Shown here: positions 34,709 to 42,761 of the stretch, piece by piece
Numbering within the stretch: position 1 is the stretch's first letter
Layout of the letters: each line of letters starts with the position of its first letter
Assembly: GCF_900089605.1 (NCBI RefSeq)
Contig: NZ_LT594324.1
Location: forward strand, 3,720,001-3,784,000
Length of the DNA: 64,000 nt
Direction: 5' to 3'
Source: Micromonospora narathiwatensis
GTDB lineage: Bacteria; Actinomycetota; Actinomycetes; Mycobacteriales; Micromonosporaceae
The notes under the pieces: model-generated
The model's database searches: none
Told to the model about the DNA's origin: nothing
The model's input: only the letters and a program-made list of their open reading frames with translations
Translations under genes and position numbers: made by a program

Positions 34709-35884
34709 GTGACTTCGACCTGGGTTGAGCCCTCCAACACCGCCACTGCGCTGCTGCTCCTCGGCCGCGGCAGCGATCCCGCCACCGAGCGTGGCGTGGA
34801 GTGTCCGGGTGACCTTCCCGCGCCGAGCGACCCGGACCTGGTGGCCCGGGCGGCGGCGGCCAAGGCCGCGCTCGGCACGAAGGTCTTCGTGCTGGGCCAC
34901 CACTACCAGCGCGACGAGGTGATCCAGTTCGCCGACGTGACCGGTGACTCGTTCAAGCTGGCCCGCGAGGCGGCGGCCCGCCCCGACGCGGAATACATCG
35001 TCTTCTGCGGCGTGCACTTCATGGCCGAGAGCGCGGACATCCTCACCTCGGACCGTCAGCGGGTGACCCTGCCCGACCTGGCCGCCGGCTGCTCGATGGC
35101 CGACATGGCGGTGCTGTCGCAGGTCGAGACCGCCTGGGACGTGCTGACCGAGCTGGGCATCGCGGCGGACACCGTCCCGGTGACGTACATGAACTCCTCC
35201 GCCGACATCAAGGGCTTCGTCGGCCGGCACGGCGGTGTGGTCTGCACCTCCTCCAACGCCAAGCGGGCGTTGGACTGGGCGTTCGAGCAGGGGCAGAAGG
35301 TGCTCTTCCTGCCCGACCAGCACCTGGGCCGCAACACGGCGGTGCTGGAGATGGGCTTCTCGCTGGACGACTGCGTCCTCTACGACCCGCACAAGCCGAA
35401 CGGCGGGCTCACCCCGGAGCAGCTCCGCGACGCGAAGATGATCCTGTGGCGCGGGCACTGCTCGGTGCACGGCCGGTTCACCCTGGACAGCGTCAACGAC
35501 GTCCGGGAGCGGGTGCCGGGGGTCAACGTGCTGGTCCACCCGGAGTGCCGGCACGAGGTGGTCACCGCCGCCGACTTCGTCGGCTCCACGGAATACATCA
35601 TCAAGACCATCGAGGCGGCCCCGGCCGGCTCGGCGTGGGCGGTCGGCACCGAGCTGAACCTGGTCCGCCGGCTGGCGCTGGCCCATCCGGACAAGCAGAT
35701 CATGTTCCTGGACCGGGCGGTCTGCTACTGCTCGACGATGAACCGGATCGACCTGCCGCACCTGGTGTGGGCCCTGGAGGAGCTGGTCGCCGGGCGGGTG
35801 GTCAACCAGATCACCGTCGACGCGGACACCGCGCGCCACGCCCGGGCCGCACTGGACCAGATGCTCGCCCTCCCCGGCGCTTGA
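34709..35884 (+). CDS. nadA: quinolinate synthase A
   Basis: A 391-residue enzyme that condenses iminoaspartate with dihydroxyacetone phosphate to quinolinate for NAD synthesis. Cluster cysteines are in AAGCSMADM, VHPECRHEV and AVCYCSTMN; substrate motifs GHHYQRDEVIQFAD and MNSSADIKGFVGRHGGVVCTSSNA are present. It has the longer actinobacterial form. nadB and nadC are not adjacent. GTG 34709 has a weak GAGCAT box 6 nt upstream and no Shine-Dalgarno sequence. Confidence 0.95.
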   Translation: MTSTWVEPSNTATALLLLGRGSDPATERGVECPGDLPAPSDPDLVARAAAAKAALGTKVFVLGHHYQRDEVIQFADVTGDSFKLAREAAARPDAEYIVFCGVHFMAESADILTSDRQRVTLPDLAAGCSMADMAVLSQVETAWDVLTELGIAADTVPVTYMNSSADIKGFVGRHGGVVCTSSNAKRALDWAFEQGQKVLFLPDQHLGRNTAVLEMGFSLDDCVLYDPHKPNGGLTPEQLRDAKMILWRGHCSVHGRFTLDSVNDVRERVPGVNVLVHPECRHEVVTAADFVGSTEYIIKTIEAAPAGSAWAVGTELNLVRRLALAHPDKQIMFLDRAVCYCSTMNRIDLPHLVWALEELVAGRVVNQITVDADTARHARAALDQMLALPGA

Positions 35885-35981
35885 TCACCCTCGGTCACAT
35901 CACTAGCACGGAAACGTACGGGACACCCCGGTTCGTGCCCTCGCTGGTGATGTGACCGATTCCATTTTCGTAACGGAGGGC

Positions 35982-35987
35982 TATGCT
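35982..35987 (+). promoter_or_regulatory. TATGCT -10 box of the murA-like gene
   Basis: TATGCT in a locally AT-richer stretch (35953-35990), about 55 nt before ATG 36042. Confidence 0.4.
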
Positions 35988-36041
35988 GCCGGAGCGACGA
36001 CTTACGCGGGCCGTTTACCCGTGGCCGCATTCCGGGTAGCG

Positions 36042-37454
36042 ATGCAGATCGTTGACCCCCCTCATCTACACGGCAGCACCAACGCGCTGGAGGTTGCGTT
36101 GACCGACGACGTCCTGGTCGTACACGGAGGCACTCCGCTGGAAGGGCGGATCCGCGTGCGCGGCGCGAAGAACCTCGTGTCCAAGGCGATGGTCGCCGCC
36201 CTGCTGGGCGACAGCCCCAGCCGACTGTTCGACGTGCCGCGGATCCGGGACGTCGAGGTGGTCCGCGGGCTGCTCGGCCTGCACGGGGTGAAGGTGAGCG
36301 ACGGCGAGGAGGACGGCGAGCTCGTCTTCGATCCGTCCAACGTCGAGAGCGCCAGCACCGACCAGATCAACGTGCACGCGGGGTCCAGCCGGATCCCGAT
36401 CCTGTTCTGCGGCCCGCTGCTGCACCGGCTCGGCCACGCGTTCATCCCGGACCTGGGCGGCTGCCACATCGGCCCGCGCCCGATCGACTTTCACCTCCAG
36501 GCGCTGCGCGAGTTCGGCGCCACGGTCGACAAGACCCCGGAGGGCCTGCACCTGTCGGCACCGAACGGGCTGCACGGCACCAAGTTCGCCCTGCCGTACC
36601 CGAGCGTGGGCGCCACCGAGCAGGTGCTGCTGACCGCGGTGATGGCCGAGGGCGTCACCGAGCTGCGCAACGCGGCGGTGGAGCCGGAGATCATCGACCT
36701 GATCTGCGTGCTGCAGAAGATGGGCGCGATCATCAAGGTGCACACCGACCGGGTGATCGAGATCCAGGGCGTGAAGCGGCTCAGCGGCTACACCCACCGG
36801 CCGATCCCGGACCGGATCGAGGCGGCGAGCTGGGCGGCGGCGGCGCTGGCCACCCGTGGTCACGTCGAGGTGCTGGGCGCCCAGCAGGCCGACATGATGA
36901 CCTTCCTGAACATCTTCCGCTCGGTCGGCGGCGAGTACGAGGTGACCGACCTCCGGCCGCCGCGGGCCGGCAGCCCGGGCCAGGAGGGCGGCATCCGCTT
37001 CTGGCACCCGGGCGGCGAGCTGAACGCGGTGGCGCTGGAGACCGACGTCCACCCCGGCTTCATGACCGACTGGCAGCAGCCGCTCGTGGTGGCGTTGACC
37101 CAGGCCCGCGGCCTGTCGATCGTCCACGAGACGGTCTACGAGCAGCGGCTGGGCTACACCGAGGCGCTGAACACGATGGGCGCCAACATCCAGGTCTACC
37201 GGGACTGCCTGGGCGGCACGCCGTGCCGCTTCGGCCGGCGCAACTTCAAGCACTCCGCGGTGATCGCCGGCCCGAGCAAGCTGCACGCGGCCGACCTGGT
37301 CATCCCGGACCTGCGCGCCGGTTTCAGCCACCTGATCGCGGCCCTCGCGGCCGAGGGCACCTCCCGGGTGTACGGCGTCGACCTGATCAACCGCGGCTAC
37401 GAGGACTTCGAGGCCAAGCTGGCGGACCTGGGCGCACACGTGGAGCGTCCGTAA
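36042..37454 (+). CDS. UDP-GlcNAc 1-carboxyvinyltransferase (MurA) homologue
   Basis: A 470-residue EPSP-synthase-fold protein, longer than the usual 420. Active-site residues of MurA are conserved: RGAKNLVSK (Lys22/Asn23), SSRIPILFCGPLL (Arg91), LGGCHIGPRP (Cys115, Arg120), HPGFMTDWQ (Asp305) and DLRAGFSH (Arg397). It would add phosphoenolpyruvate to UDP-GlcNAc, the first committed step of peptidoglycan. The retained Cys115 predicts fosfomycin sensitivity. It is separated from other mur genes, so it may be a second copy. The start is uncertain between ATG 36042 and earlier codons. Confidence 0.88.
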   Translation: MQIVDPPHLHGSTNALEVALTDDVLVVHGGTPLEGRIRVRGAKNLVSKAMVAALLGDSPSRLFDVPRIRDVEVVRGLLGLHGVKVSDGEEDGELVFDPSNVESASTDQINVHAGSSRIPILFCGPLLHRLGHAFIPDLGGCHIGPRPIDFHLQALREFGATVDKTPEGLHLSAPNGLHGTKFALPYPSVGATEQVLLTAVMAEGVTELRNAAVEPEIIDLICVLQKMGAIIKVHTDRVIEIQGVKRLSGYTHRPIPDRIEAASWAAAALATRGHVEVLGAQQADMMTFLNIFRSVGGEYEVTDLRPPRAGSPGQEGGIRFWHPGGELNAVALETDVHPGFMTDWQQPLVVALTQARGLSIVHETVYEQRLGYTEALNTMGANIQVYRDCLGGTPCRFGRRNFKHSAVIAGPSKLHAADLVIPDLRAGFSHLIAALAAEGTSRVYGVDLINRGYEDFEAKLADLGAHVERP

Positions 37455-37470
37455 CATCACACTGAGTTTT

Positions 37471-37507
37471 CCGCGCCCGGTGCACCCGCGATGTGCACCG
37501 GGCGCGG
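37471..37507 (+). terminator. terminator after the murA-like gene
   Basis: A perfect 15-bp stem (37471-37485 with 37493-37507), 7-nt loop, then CTGTTTGG. It ends 10 nt before the next promoter. Confidence 0.75.
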
Positions 37508-37516
37508 CTGTTTGGC

Positions 37517-37522
37517 TACCCT
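37517..37522 (+). promoter_or_regulatory. TACCCT -10 box, leaderless start
   Basis: TACCCT with a 6-nt gap to GTG 37529. Confidence 0.5.
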
Positions 37523-37528
37523 TCACGA

Positions 37529-38137
37529 GTGCCGTCGCTGTTTCGTCGTAAGCCCGCCGACCTCGTCGAGGAGTCTGTCACCACGGTGACGACCGACGAG
37601 GCGCCCGCCGCCGCCCGTACCCGGGGCTACACCCCGAGCAAGAAGGAGCTGGGCGTGGTGACGCCGAAGCGGCCCACCGCGGGCCGCCGGGCGGGCACGC
37701 CGGGCAAGCCGCTGACCAAGGAGGAGGCCCGGGAGCAGCGCCGCTCGGCGCGCGCCGAGGCGGCGGCGGAGTTCCGGCGCGAGGGCGGCCCGCGCGACCG
37801 GGGCCCCGAGCGGCTGCTGGCCCGCAACGTGGTCGACTCCCGGCGTACGGTGGGCACCTGGTTCTTCGGTGGCGCGCTGATCGTGCTGCTCGGCTCCAAC
37901 CAGGCCATGCCGCTGATCGTCCGGGTGATCTCCAACGCCCTGTGGGGCCTGCTGGCGCTCGGCGTGGTGGTCGACTCGGTCCTGATCTCCCGCAAGATCA
38001 AGAAGTTGGTGCGCGAGCGCTTCCCCAAGAGCACCGAGCGGCTCGGCTCCCTCTACTTCTACGCGATCATGCGCTCGATCACGTTCCGCAGGATGCGCGC
38101 TCCGCAGCCCCAGGTGAAGATCGGCGACAAGATCTGA
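37529..38137 (+). CDS. DUF3043 family membrane protein
   Basis: A 202-residue protein. Residues 1-105 are charged and probably disordered (PSLFRRKPADLVEE, TPSKKELGVVTPKRPTAG, KEEAREQRRSARAEAA). Two hydrophobic helices (about 113-155: WFFGGALIVLLGSNQAMPLIVRVISNALWGLLALGVVVDSVLI) are followed by a basic C-terminus. The pattern is that of DUF3043, conserved in actinobacteria, function unknown. GTG 37529 gives the family-typical start and suits the -10 box. Confidence 0.88.
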   Translation: MPSLFRRKPADLVEESVTTVTTDEAPAAARTRGYTPSKKELGVVTPKRPTAGRRAGTPGKPLTKEEAREQRRSARAEAAAEFRREGGPRDRGPERLLARNVVDSRRTVGTWFFGGALIVLLGSNQAMPLIVRVISNALWGLLALGVVVDSVLISRKIKKLVRERFPKSTERLGSLYFYAIMRSITFRRMRAPQPQVKIGDKI

Positions 38138-38156
38138 CCGGGCGCGACCCGGATCC

Positions 38157-38186
38157 GGCCCCTTCCCGCCGCCGCGGGGAGGGGCC
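38157..38186. terminator. bidirectional hairpin between DUF3043 and azlD
   Basis: An 11-bp stem with one G-U pair (38157-38167 with 38176-38186) and 8-nt loop in the 52-nt convergent gap. Confidence 0.6.
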
Positions 38187-38189
38187 GTG

Positions 38190-38498
38190 TCATGCCACCC
38201 CGAGCAGGCGCAGCAGCGCGGTGGTGCCGGCCGCCGCGACCACGACCAGCACGAAGGGTGCCCGCGGCCAGGCCAGCAGCAGCCCGACCAGCACCCCCGC
38301 CGGCCGGGCGTAGCCGGCGAACGCGCCGGCCTCGGTCAGCGCGGCGGTCGCGGCGAGGGCGGCCAGCAGGGCGGCGGCGGCGACCGGCAGCAACTGTCGG
38401 GACCACTCGGGCAGTTCCAGCCGGTCGCGCAGCAGCACCCCGGCGACCCGGAAGCCGTACGTGCCGACGGCCAGGGCGACGATCACGGCGATCAGCAC
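38190..38498 (-). CDS. azlD: AzlD-family branched-chain amino acid exporter subunit
   Basis: A 102-residue protein with three or four hydrophobic helices (VLIAVIVALAVGTYGFRVAGVLL, LLPVAAAALLAALAATAAL, APFVLVVVAAAGTTALLRLLG). AzlD is the small partner of AzlC in exporting branched-chain amino acids or analogues. GTG 38498 overlaps the azlC stop by 7 bp, so the pair is translated together. Confidence 0.85.
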   Translation of the reverse strand: MLIAVIVALAVGTYGFRVAGVLLRDRLELPEWSRQLLPVAAAALLAALAATAALTEAGAFAGYARPAGVLVGLLLAWPRAPFVLVVVAAAGTTALLRLLGVA

Positions 38499-39319
38499 GG
38501 TGCCCCCTCGGTGCGGATGACCGCCGCCGGCTCGGCCGCGCCGGTCTCGTCGTTCCGGTCCGGGTCCGGTGCGCCGGCCGGTGACCCGTCGGTGGGATCG
38601 ACCCGGCCGGCCGGCACGGCGGCCGTACGGGTGGCGCCGGCCGGCCCACGGTGGCGCAGCGCGGGCACCACCACTGCGGCGAGGGCGAGCAGGACCGGCA
38701 GCCCGGCGGGCAGGAACGGGGTGGCCAGCACGGCCAGCAGGGCACCGGTCAGCGCCACCCGGCGGGTCCGCGCGTCCCGCAGGCTCGGCAGCAGCAGCGC
38801 GGCCAACCCGGCCGGGAAGGCGGCGTCGAGTCCCAGCACGGCCGGGTCGCCCACCGCGCCCCCGGCCAGCACCCCGAGCAGCGTGCCCGCGTTCCAGGCC
38901 ACGAAGAGCAGTGCCCCGGCGACCCAGAACGCGTGTCGTCGGGCCGGCCCGGCCGGCCGGGCCAGGGCGAACGCGGTCGCCTCGTCGGTCATCAGGTGGC
39001 TGCCGAGCAACCGCCGCCAGCGGGCCGGCCCGAGGCTGCCACCGAGGGCCAGGCCGAACGGCAGGTGCCGGGCGTTGAGCAGCAGGCCGGCGAGGACCGC
39101 CGCGAGCGGGCTGCCGGCGACCACCAGACCCACCGCCATGAACTGCGCGCCGCCGGCGTAGACGAACACCGACATGGCGAGGGTGGCCCAGCCGGGCAGG
39201 CCGGCGGCCACCGCCACCGCGCCGAAGGACGCGCCGACGGCGACCATCGCCGCGCCGATCGCGGCGACGTCGCGGAGCACCGCCGCGTCGCCTGTTCGAT
39301 ATGCCGTACGCATGTCCAT
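38492..39319 (-). CDS. azlC: AzlC-family permease
   Basis: A 275-residue protein with about seven hydrophobic helices and the AzlC segment FVYAGGAQFMAVGLVVAGSPLAAVLAGLLLNARHLPFGLALG. It exports branched-chain amino acids or toxic analogues with AzlD. The C-terminal 45 residues are polar and disordered. ATG 39319 is 60 bp from the divergent XRE-cupin regulator, which probably controls it. Confidence 0.88.
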   Translation of the reverse strand: MDMRTAYRTGDAAVLRDVAAIGAAMVAVGASFGAVAVAAGLPGWATLAMSVFVYAGGAQFMAVGLVVAGSPLAAVLAGLLLNARHLPFGLALGGSLGPARWRRLLGSHLMTDEATAFALARPAGPARRHAFWVAGALLFVAWNAGTLLGVLAGGAVGDPAVLGLDAAFPAGLAALLLPSLRDARTRRVALTGALLAVLATPFLPAGLPVLLALAAVVVPALRHRGPAGATRTAAVPAGRVDPTDGSPAGAPDPDRNDETGAAEPAAVIRTEGAPC

Positions 39320-39325
39320 TATCCT

Positions 39326-39345
39326 GAACGCAATGGCATGCGTTC
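39326..39345. promoter_or_regulatory. inverted-repeat operator between azlC and its regulator
   Basis: GAACGCA-N6-TGCGTTC, perfect 7-bp arms, in the 60-bp divergent promoter region. It is a likely binding site of the XRE-cupin protein. Confidence 0.55.
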
Positions 39346-39379
39346 GTCAAACCGAACAAACCGACCTGTGGAGCGAACA

Positions 39380-39940
39380 ATGACGATCGACCCCGCTCCC
39401 CCGCTGGCCACCATCGCCGCCGCCCTGCGCCGCGAACGCGAGCGGGCGGGCATCTCGCTGACCGAGCTGGCCCGCCGGGCGGGCATCGCCAAGTCCACCC
39501 TGTCGCAGCTGGAGTCCGGCGTCGGCAACCCGAGCGTCGAGACGCTCTGGGCGCTGGGAGTGGCGCTGGGCGTGCCGTTCAGCCGGCTGGTCGAGCCACC
39601 CACGGCCGCCGTCCGGGTCGTCCGAGCCGGCGAGGGCCCACGGATCCGCTCCGAGCACGCCGACTTCAGCGCCACCCTGCTCGCCGCCGGCGCGCCGCAC
39701 GCCCGCCGCGACGTCTACCTGATGGAGCTGGAGCCCGGGGCCGTACGGGTGGCCGAGGCACACACCCCGCGCAGCATCGAGCACGTCGTGGTCGGGGCGG
39801 GGCGGATGCGCCTCGGCCCGGAGTCCGACCTGGTCGAGCTGGGACCGGGCGACTACGCCACGTTCCCCGGCGACACCCCGCACCGGTACGAGGCGCTGGT
39901 CCCGGGCACCTTCGCGATGCTGGTCATGGAGCACCCGTGA
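39380..39940 (+). CDS. XRE-family regulator with cupin domain
   Basis: A 186-residue protein. Residues 8-65 are an XRE helix-turn-helix (LRRERERAGISLTELARRAGIAKSTLSQLESGVGNPSVETL). Residues 85-186 are a cupin sensor (EAHTPRSIEHVVVGAGRMRLG...DYATFPGDTPHRYEAL). Related proteins often regulate divergent AzlCD or amino acid exporters. ATG 39380 follows GGAG with a 7-8 nt spacer. Confidence 0.88.
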   Translation: MTIDPAPPLATIAAALRRERERAGISLTELARRAGIAKSTLSQLESGVGNPSVETLWALGVALGVPFSRLVEPPTAAVRVVRAGEGPRIRSEHADFSATLLAAGAPHARRDVYLMELEPGAVRVAEAHTPRSIEHVVVGAGRMRLGPESDLVELGPGDYATFPGDTPHRYEALVPGTFAMLVMEHP

Positions 39941-39980
39941 GCGGGCGAACCGTCCGGCGGGCACCCGGGCCCCACCAGGC

Positions 39981-40952
39981 TCAGCCGCCGACCTCGGCCG
40001 GGGCGCGGTAGAGCCGGGCGACGACCTCCTCGATGTCCGGCTCGACGATCGAGATGTCCCGCAGGGCGGCCAGGCCGGCGAGCCCGGCGACCACCTCGGC
40101 CACGCCCGCCGACTCCAGCGCGAAGACGAGCCGGTGCCCGTCCGCCTCCGCCCGTACCAGCGGGGCGCCGGGCAGCACCGGTGGTACGGACAGCGCCGCG
40201 TCCAGCTCGGCCACGACCATCCGGCGGGAGCCGTACCGGCTGTGCAGGGCGGCGATCGAACCGTCGTGCACCACCCGGCCGTGGTCGATCACCACGAGCC
40301 GCTGGCAGAGCCGCTCGATGTCGGCCAGGTCGTGGGTGGTGAGCACCAGGGTGGTGTCGCCGGCCCGGCCCAGCTCGGCCAGGAAACCCCGGACGGCCTG
40401 CTTGCTCACCACGTCCAGCCCGATGGTCGGCTCGTCGAGGAAAAGCACCTCCGGGCCGTGCAGCAGCGCGGCGGTCAGCTCGCCGCGCATCCGCTGCCCG
40501 AGGGAGAGCTGCCGGACCGGGATGTCCAGAAACTCGTCGAGGTCGAGCAGGCCCCGGCAGCGGGCCAGCCGGGCCGCGTGCTCCCCCGCCGGCACCCGGT
40601 AGACGTGCCGCAGCAGGTCGAACGAGTCACGCAGCGGCAGGTCCCACCAGAGCTGCGAGCGCTGCCCGAACACCACGCCGATGCGCAGCGCCAGCCGGGT
40701 CCGCTCGGCCACCGGTCGCAGCCCGCAGACCCGGGCCTCCCCCGCCGACGGCATGAGCACGCCGGTGAGCATCTTCAGAGTGGTCGACTTGCCGGCCCCG
40801 TTCGGGCCGATGTAGCCGACCATCTCGCCGCGCGCCACCCGCAGGTCGATCCCGTCGACCGCGGTGACCGTCCGCTTCTCCCGGCGCAGCCGGCCGGCCT
40901 TCACCCGAACCGTGAACTCCTTGCGCAGCCCGCGCATCTCGATGACGCTCAA
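39981..40952 (-). CDS. ABC transporter ATP-binding protein (ABC-2 exporter)
   Basis: A 323-residue ATPase: Walker A GPNGAGKSTTLKML, signature LSLGQRMRGELTAALLHGPEVLFLDEPTIGLD, H-switch TTHDLADI. The N-terminal insert (KAGRLRREKRTVTAVDG) and C-terminal regulatory region match the group that partners paired DUF990/ABC-2 permeases. TTG 40952 overlaps the upstream permease stop (TTGA); ATG 40937 is an alternative. Substrate unknown. Confidence 0.9.
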   Translation of the reverse strand: MSVIEMRGLRKEFTVRVKAGRLRREKRTVTAVDGIDLRVARGEMVGYIGPNGAGKSTTLKMLTGVLMPSAGEARVCGLRPVAERTRLALRIGVVFGQRSQLWWDLPLRDSFDLLRHVYRVPAGEHAARLARCRGLLDLDEFLDIPVRQLSLGQRMRGELTAALLHGPEVLFLDEPTIGLDVVSKQAVRGFLAELGRAGDTTLVLTTHDLADIERLCQRLVVIDHGRVVHDGSIAALHSRYGSRRMVVAELDAALSVPPVLPGAPLVRAEADGHRLVFALESAGVAEVVAGLAGLAALRDISIVEPDIEEVVARLYRAPAEVGG

Positions 40953-41752
40953 GATCCCGTACTCCGGTAGTGGCGGATACCGACGCGCCAGGCCAGGGCG
41001 GCGACCGCGGCGGCGAGCACCGCGACGCCCGGCGCGGCCCAGCCGACCCAGGCCGGCAGGCCGAGCGGGTCGGCCCGGCCGAGCAGCGCCAGCGCCGGGT
41101 GGTAGCTGACAAAGGCGAACCCCAGCCCGTACGCGAAGAGCGTGCGGAACCAGCCGCCGTAGACGGTGACCGGATACGAGGTGAAGTCGCGCCCGCCGTA
41201 GGTGACCGAGTTGGCCAGCTCGCCCGAGTCGATCCAGTAGAACGACACGGTGGCCGTGGTGACGAAGACCGCGCCGAAGAAGACCACGCCGGCGAGCGGG
41301 GCGACCACGACCAGGGCGGCCCGACCGGGCGTCCAGTCGATCCCGGCCGAGCCGACCGCGACGACCAGCACGGCCAGTCCGAAGACCGCCCGGGACACCT
41401 TGCGCAGCGGCAGGTCCATCAGCAGCAGCTGGGGCAGCGCGGCCAGCGGGCGGACCAGCACCGCGTCGAAGAGGCCGGTGCGGACGTACCGGGGCAGCCG
41501 CTCGACGTTGCCGACCAGCAGGTCCGCGGTGGCGAACGCGAACGACGACATGCCGACGATCACCAGCGTCTCGCGGAGCGTGAAGCCACCCAGCTCGCGG
41601 GTGACCCCGAAGAGCACCAGCACGGTGACCACGTCGAACACCGTCGCCCCGACGTTGCCGACCAGATCCACCACGAACGACGTCCGGTACGCGGCCTGCG
41701 ACCGGGCCTGCGCGCCGAGCAGCGCCCGGTAGGCCGCCAGGTGTTCAGCCAC
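40949..41752 (-). CDS. ABC-2 family permease (second subunit)
   Basis: A 267-residue protein with six hydrophobic segments. It shares the layout RYVRTGLFDAVLVRPLAALPQLL with its upstream partner and ends with ALAWRVGIRHYRSTGS. It forms a heterodimeric channel with the product of the preceding gene; the GTG start lies 8 bp inside that gene. The family is uncharacterised exporters conserved in actinobacteria. Confidence 0.86.
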   Translation of the reverse strand: MAEHLAAYRALLGAQARSQAAYRTSFVVDLVGNVGATVFDVVTVLVLFGVTRELGGFTLRETLVIVGMSSFAFATADLLVGNVERLPRYVRTGLFDAVLVRPLAALPQLLLMDLPLRKVSRAVFGLAVLVVAVGSAGIDWTPGRAALVVVAPLAGVVFFGAVFVTTATVSFYWIDSGELANSVTYGGRDFTSYPVTVYGGWFRTLFAYGLGFAFVSYHPALALLGRADPLGLPAWVGWAAPGVAVLAAAVAALAWRVGIRHYRSTGS

Positions 41753-42596
41753 CCTGCACGACCAGGCGTCGTTCGGCCCGGCGCTGGACCAGCCGGCAGA
41801 GGACGAGCAGCGCGACGGCCCAGCCGACCTGCACCCCGACCAGGCCGAGTTGCATCGGTGCCGGATCCCGCTCGACCAGCACGTCCAGCGGGATCTGCAG
41901 CACGCTCGGGAACGGGGTGCCGTACCGCAGCAGGGCCTCCAGCCAGCCGGGCAGGAAGCCCAACGGGAAGTAGAGCCCGGCGAGCACCCCGGAACTGAGC
42001 GTCCAGAGAATCAGCGGGCCCCGGACGTCCTGCAACCAGTACGCCGTGGCGTTCACCAGGTAGCGGCAGCCGAAGCAGACCACCACGGCGAGCAGTACGG
42101 AGAGCGCGAACAGCGGCAGGGTGGCCGGGCGGCGGGGCAGGTACACGTCGAAGAAGAGCAGGCCGATCAGCACCGGCGGCAGCAGTCGGGCCAGCGACGC
42201 GAACCCGGCCCGGCCCAGGTCGGTGGCGAGGTAGCTGGTCACCGGATGGACGGGGCGGAGCAGGTCGGCGGCGACCTCGCCGGTGCGGATCCGATCGGCC
42301 AGCTCGGTCCATCCCCAGATCAGGACCACCGCCAGCAGTCCCTGCCCGACCCAGACAAAGGTGGCGAGCTGGGCACGGTCGTAGCCGGCGACCCGGCCCG
42401 TCGCGCCGGCCGCCGCGAGGAAGATGTAATACCGCAACAGGCCGAAGACGCTGTTAGTGGCCGCTCCCGCCACGGTGGCCTGGCGGTAGGTGGCATAACG
42501 CCGAAAACCGGATGCCACTATCGCGCTGAATGTCCGAAACCATCGGGTAACGTTTGCGTCCGTGGGGGATGCCACAGTGGCGGTGACAGAGCCCAC
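41745..42596 (-). CDS. ABC-2 family permease (first subunit)
   Basis: A 283-residue protein with six hydrophobic segments, including LLRYYIFLAAAG and the conserved WGWTELADRIRTGEVAADLLRPVHPVTSYLATDLG. It is the first gene of a three-gene exporter operon. GTG 42596 has GGAGGG 7 nt upstream, which decides the start against a long upstream extension. It is divergent from the giant WG-repeat gene. Confidence 0.86.
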   Translation of the reverse strand: MGSVTATVASPTDANVTRWFRTFSAIVASGFRRYATYRQATVAGAATNSVFGLLRYYIFLAAAGATGRVAGYDRAQLATFVWVGQGLLAVVLIWGWTELADRIRTGEVAADLLRPVHPVTSYLATDLGRAGFASLARLLPPVLIGLLFFDVYLPRRPATLPLFALSVLLAVVVCFGCRYLVNATAYWLQDVRGPLILWTLSSGVLAGLYFPLGFLPGWLEALLRYGTPFPSVLQIPLDVLVERDPAPMQLGLVGVQVGWAVALLVLCRLVQRRAERRLVVQGG

Positions 42597-42695
42597 GCCG
42601 CTACCCTCCTTCCGCAGCCACGACGTGCCGGACCGGGCGACTCTACCGACACGTCGGGCGCCCGGCGCGACAATTTCCAACGAGGTGACATCGCC

Positions 42696-42761
42696 GTGAG
42701 CGAGCGACGCGAGCCGGCCCGGGGCCGCGCCGCGCGGGCGGCGACAGGGTCCCCCCGATGA
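42696..42761 (+). CDS. putative 21-aa leader ORF of the WG-repeat gene
   Basis: GTG 42696 follows GAGGTGA with a suitable spacer. The peptide starts VSERREPARGRAARAA and is arginine-rich; its TGA overlaps the ATG of the giant gene (ATGA), which has only a weak ribosome site of its own. The first 12 bases (GTGAGCGAGCGA) equal those of the ORF at 26613. Confidence 0.4.
   Translation: MSERREPARGRAARAATGSPR

Noticed and set aside
38190..42596. Possible genomic island with integrase or transposase
   Set aside because: Accessory genes are present but there is no recombinase, tRNA target or direct-repeat boundary, and base composition matches the rest.
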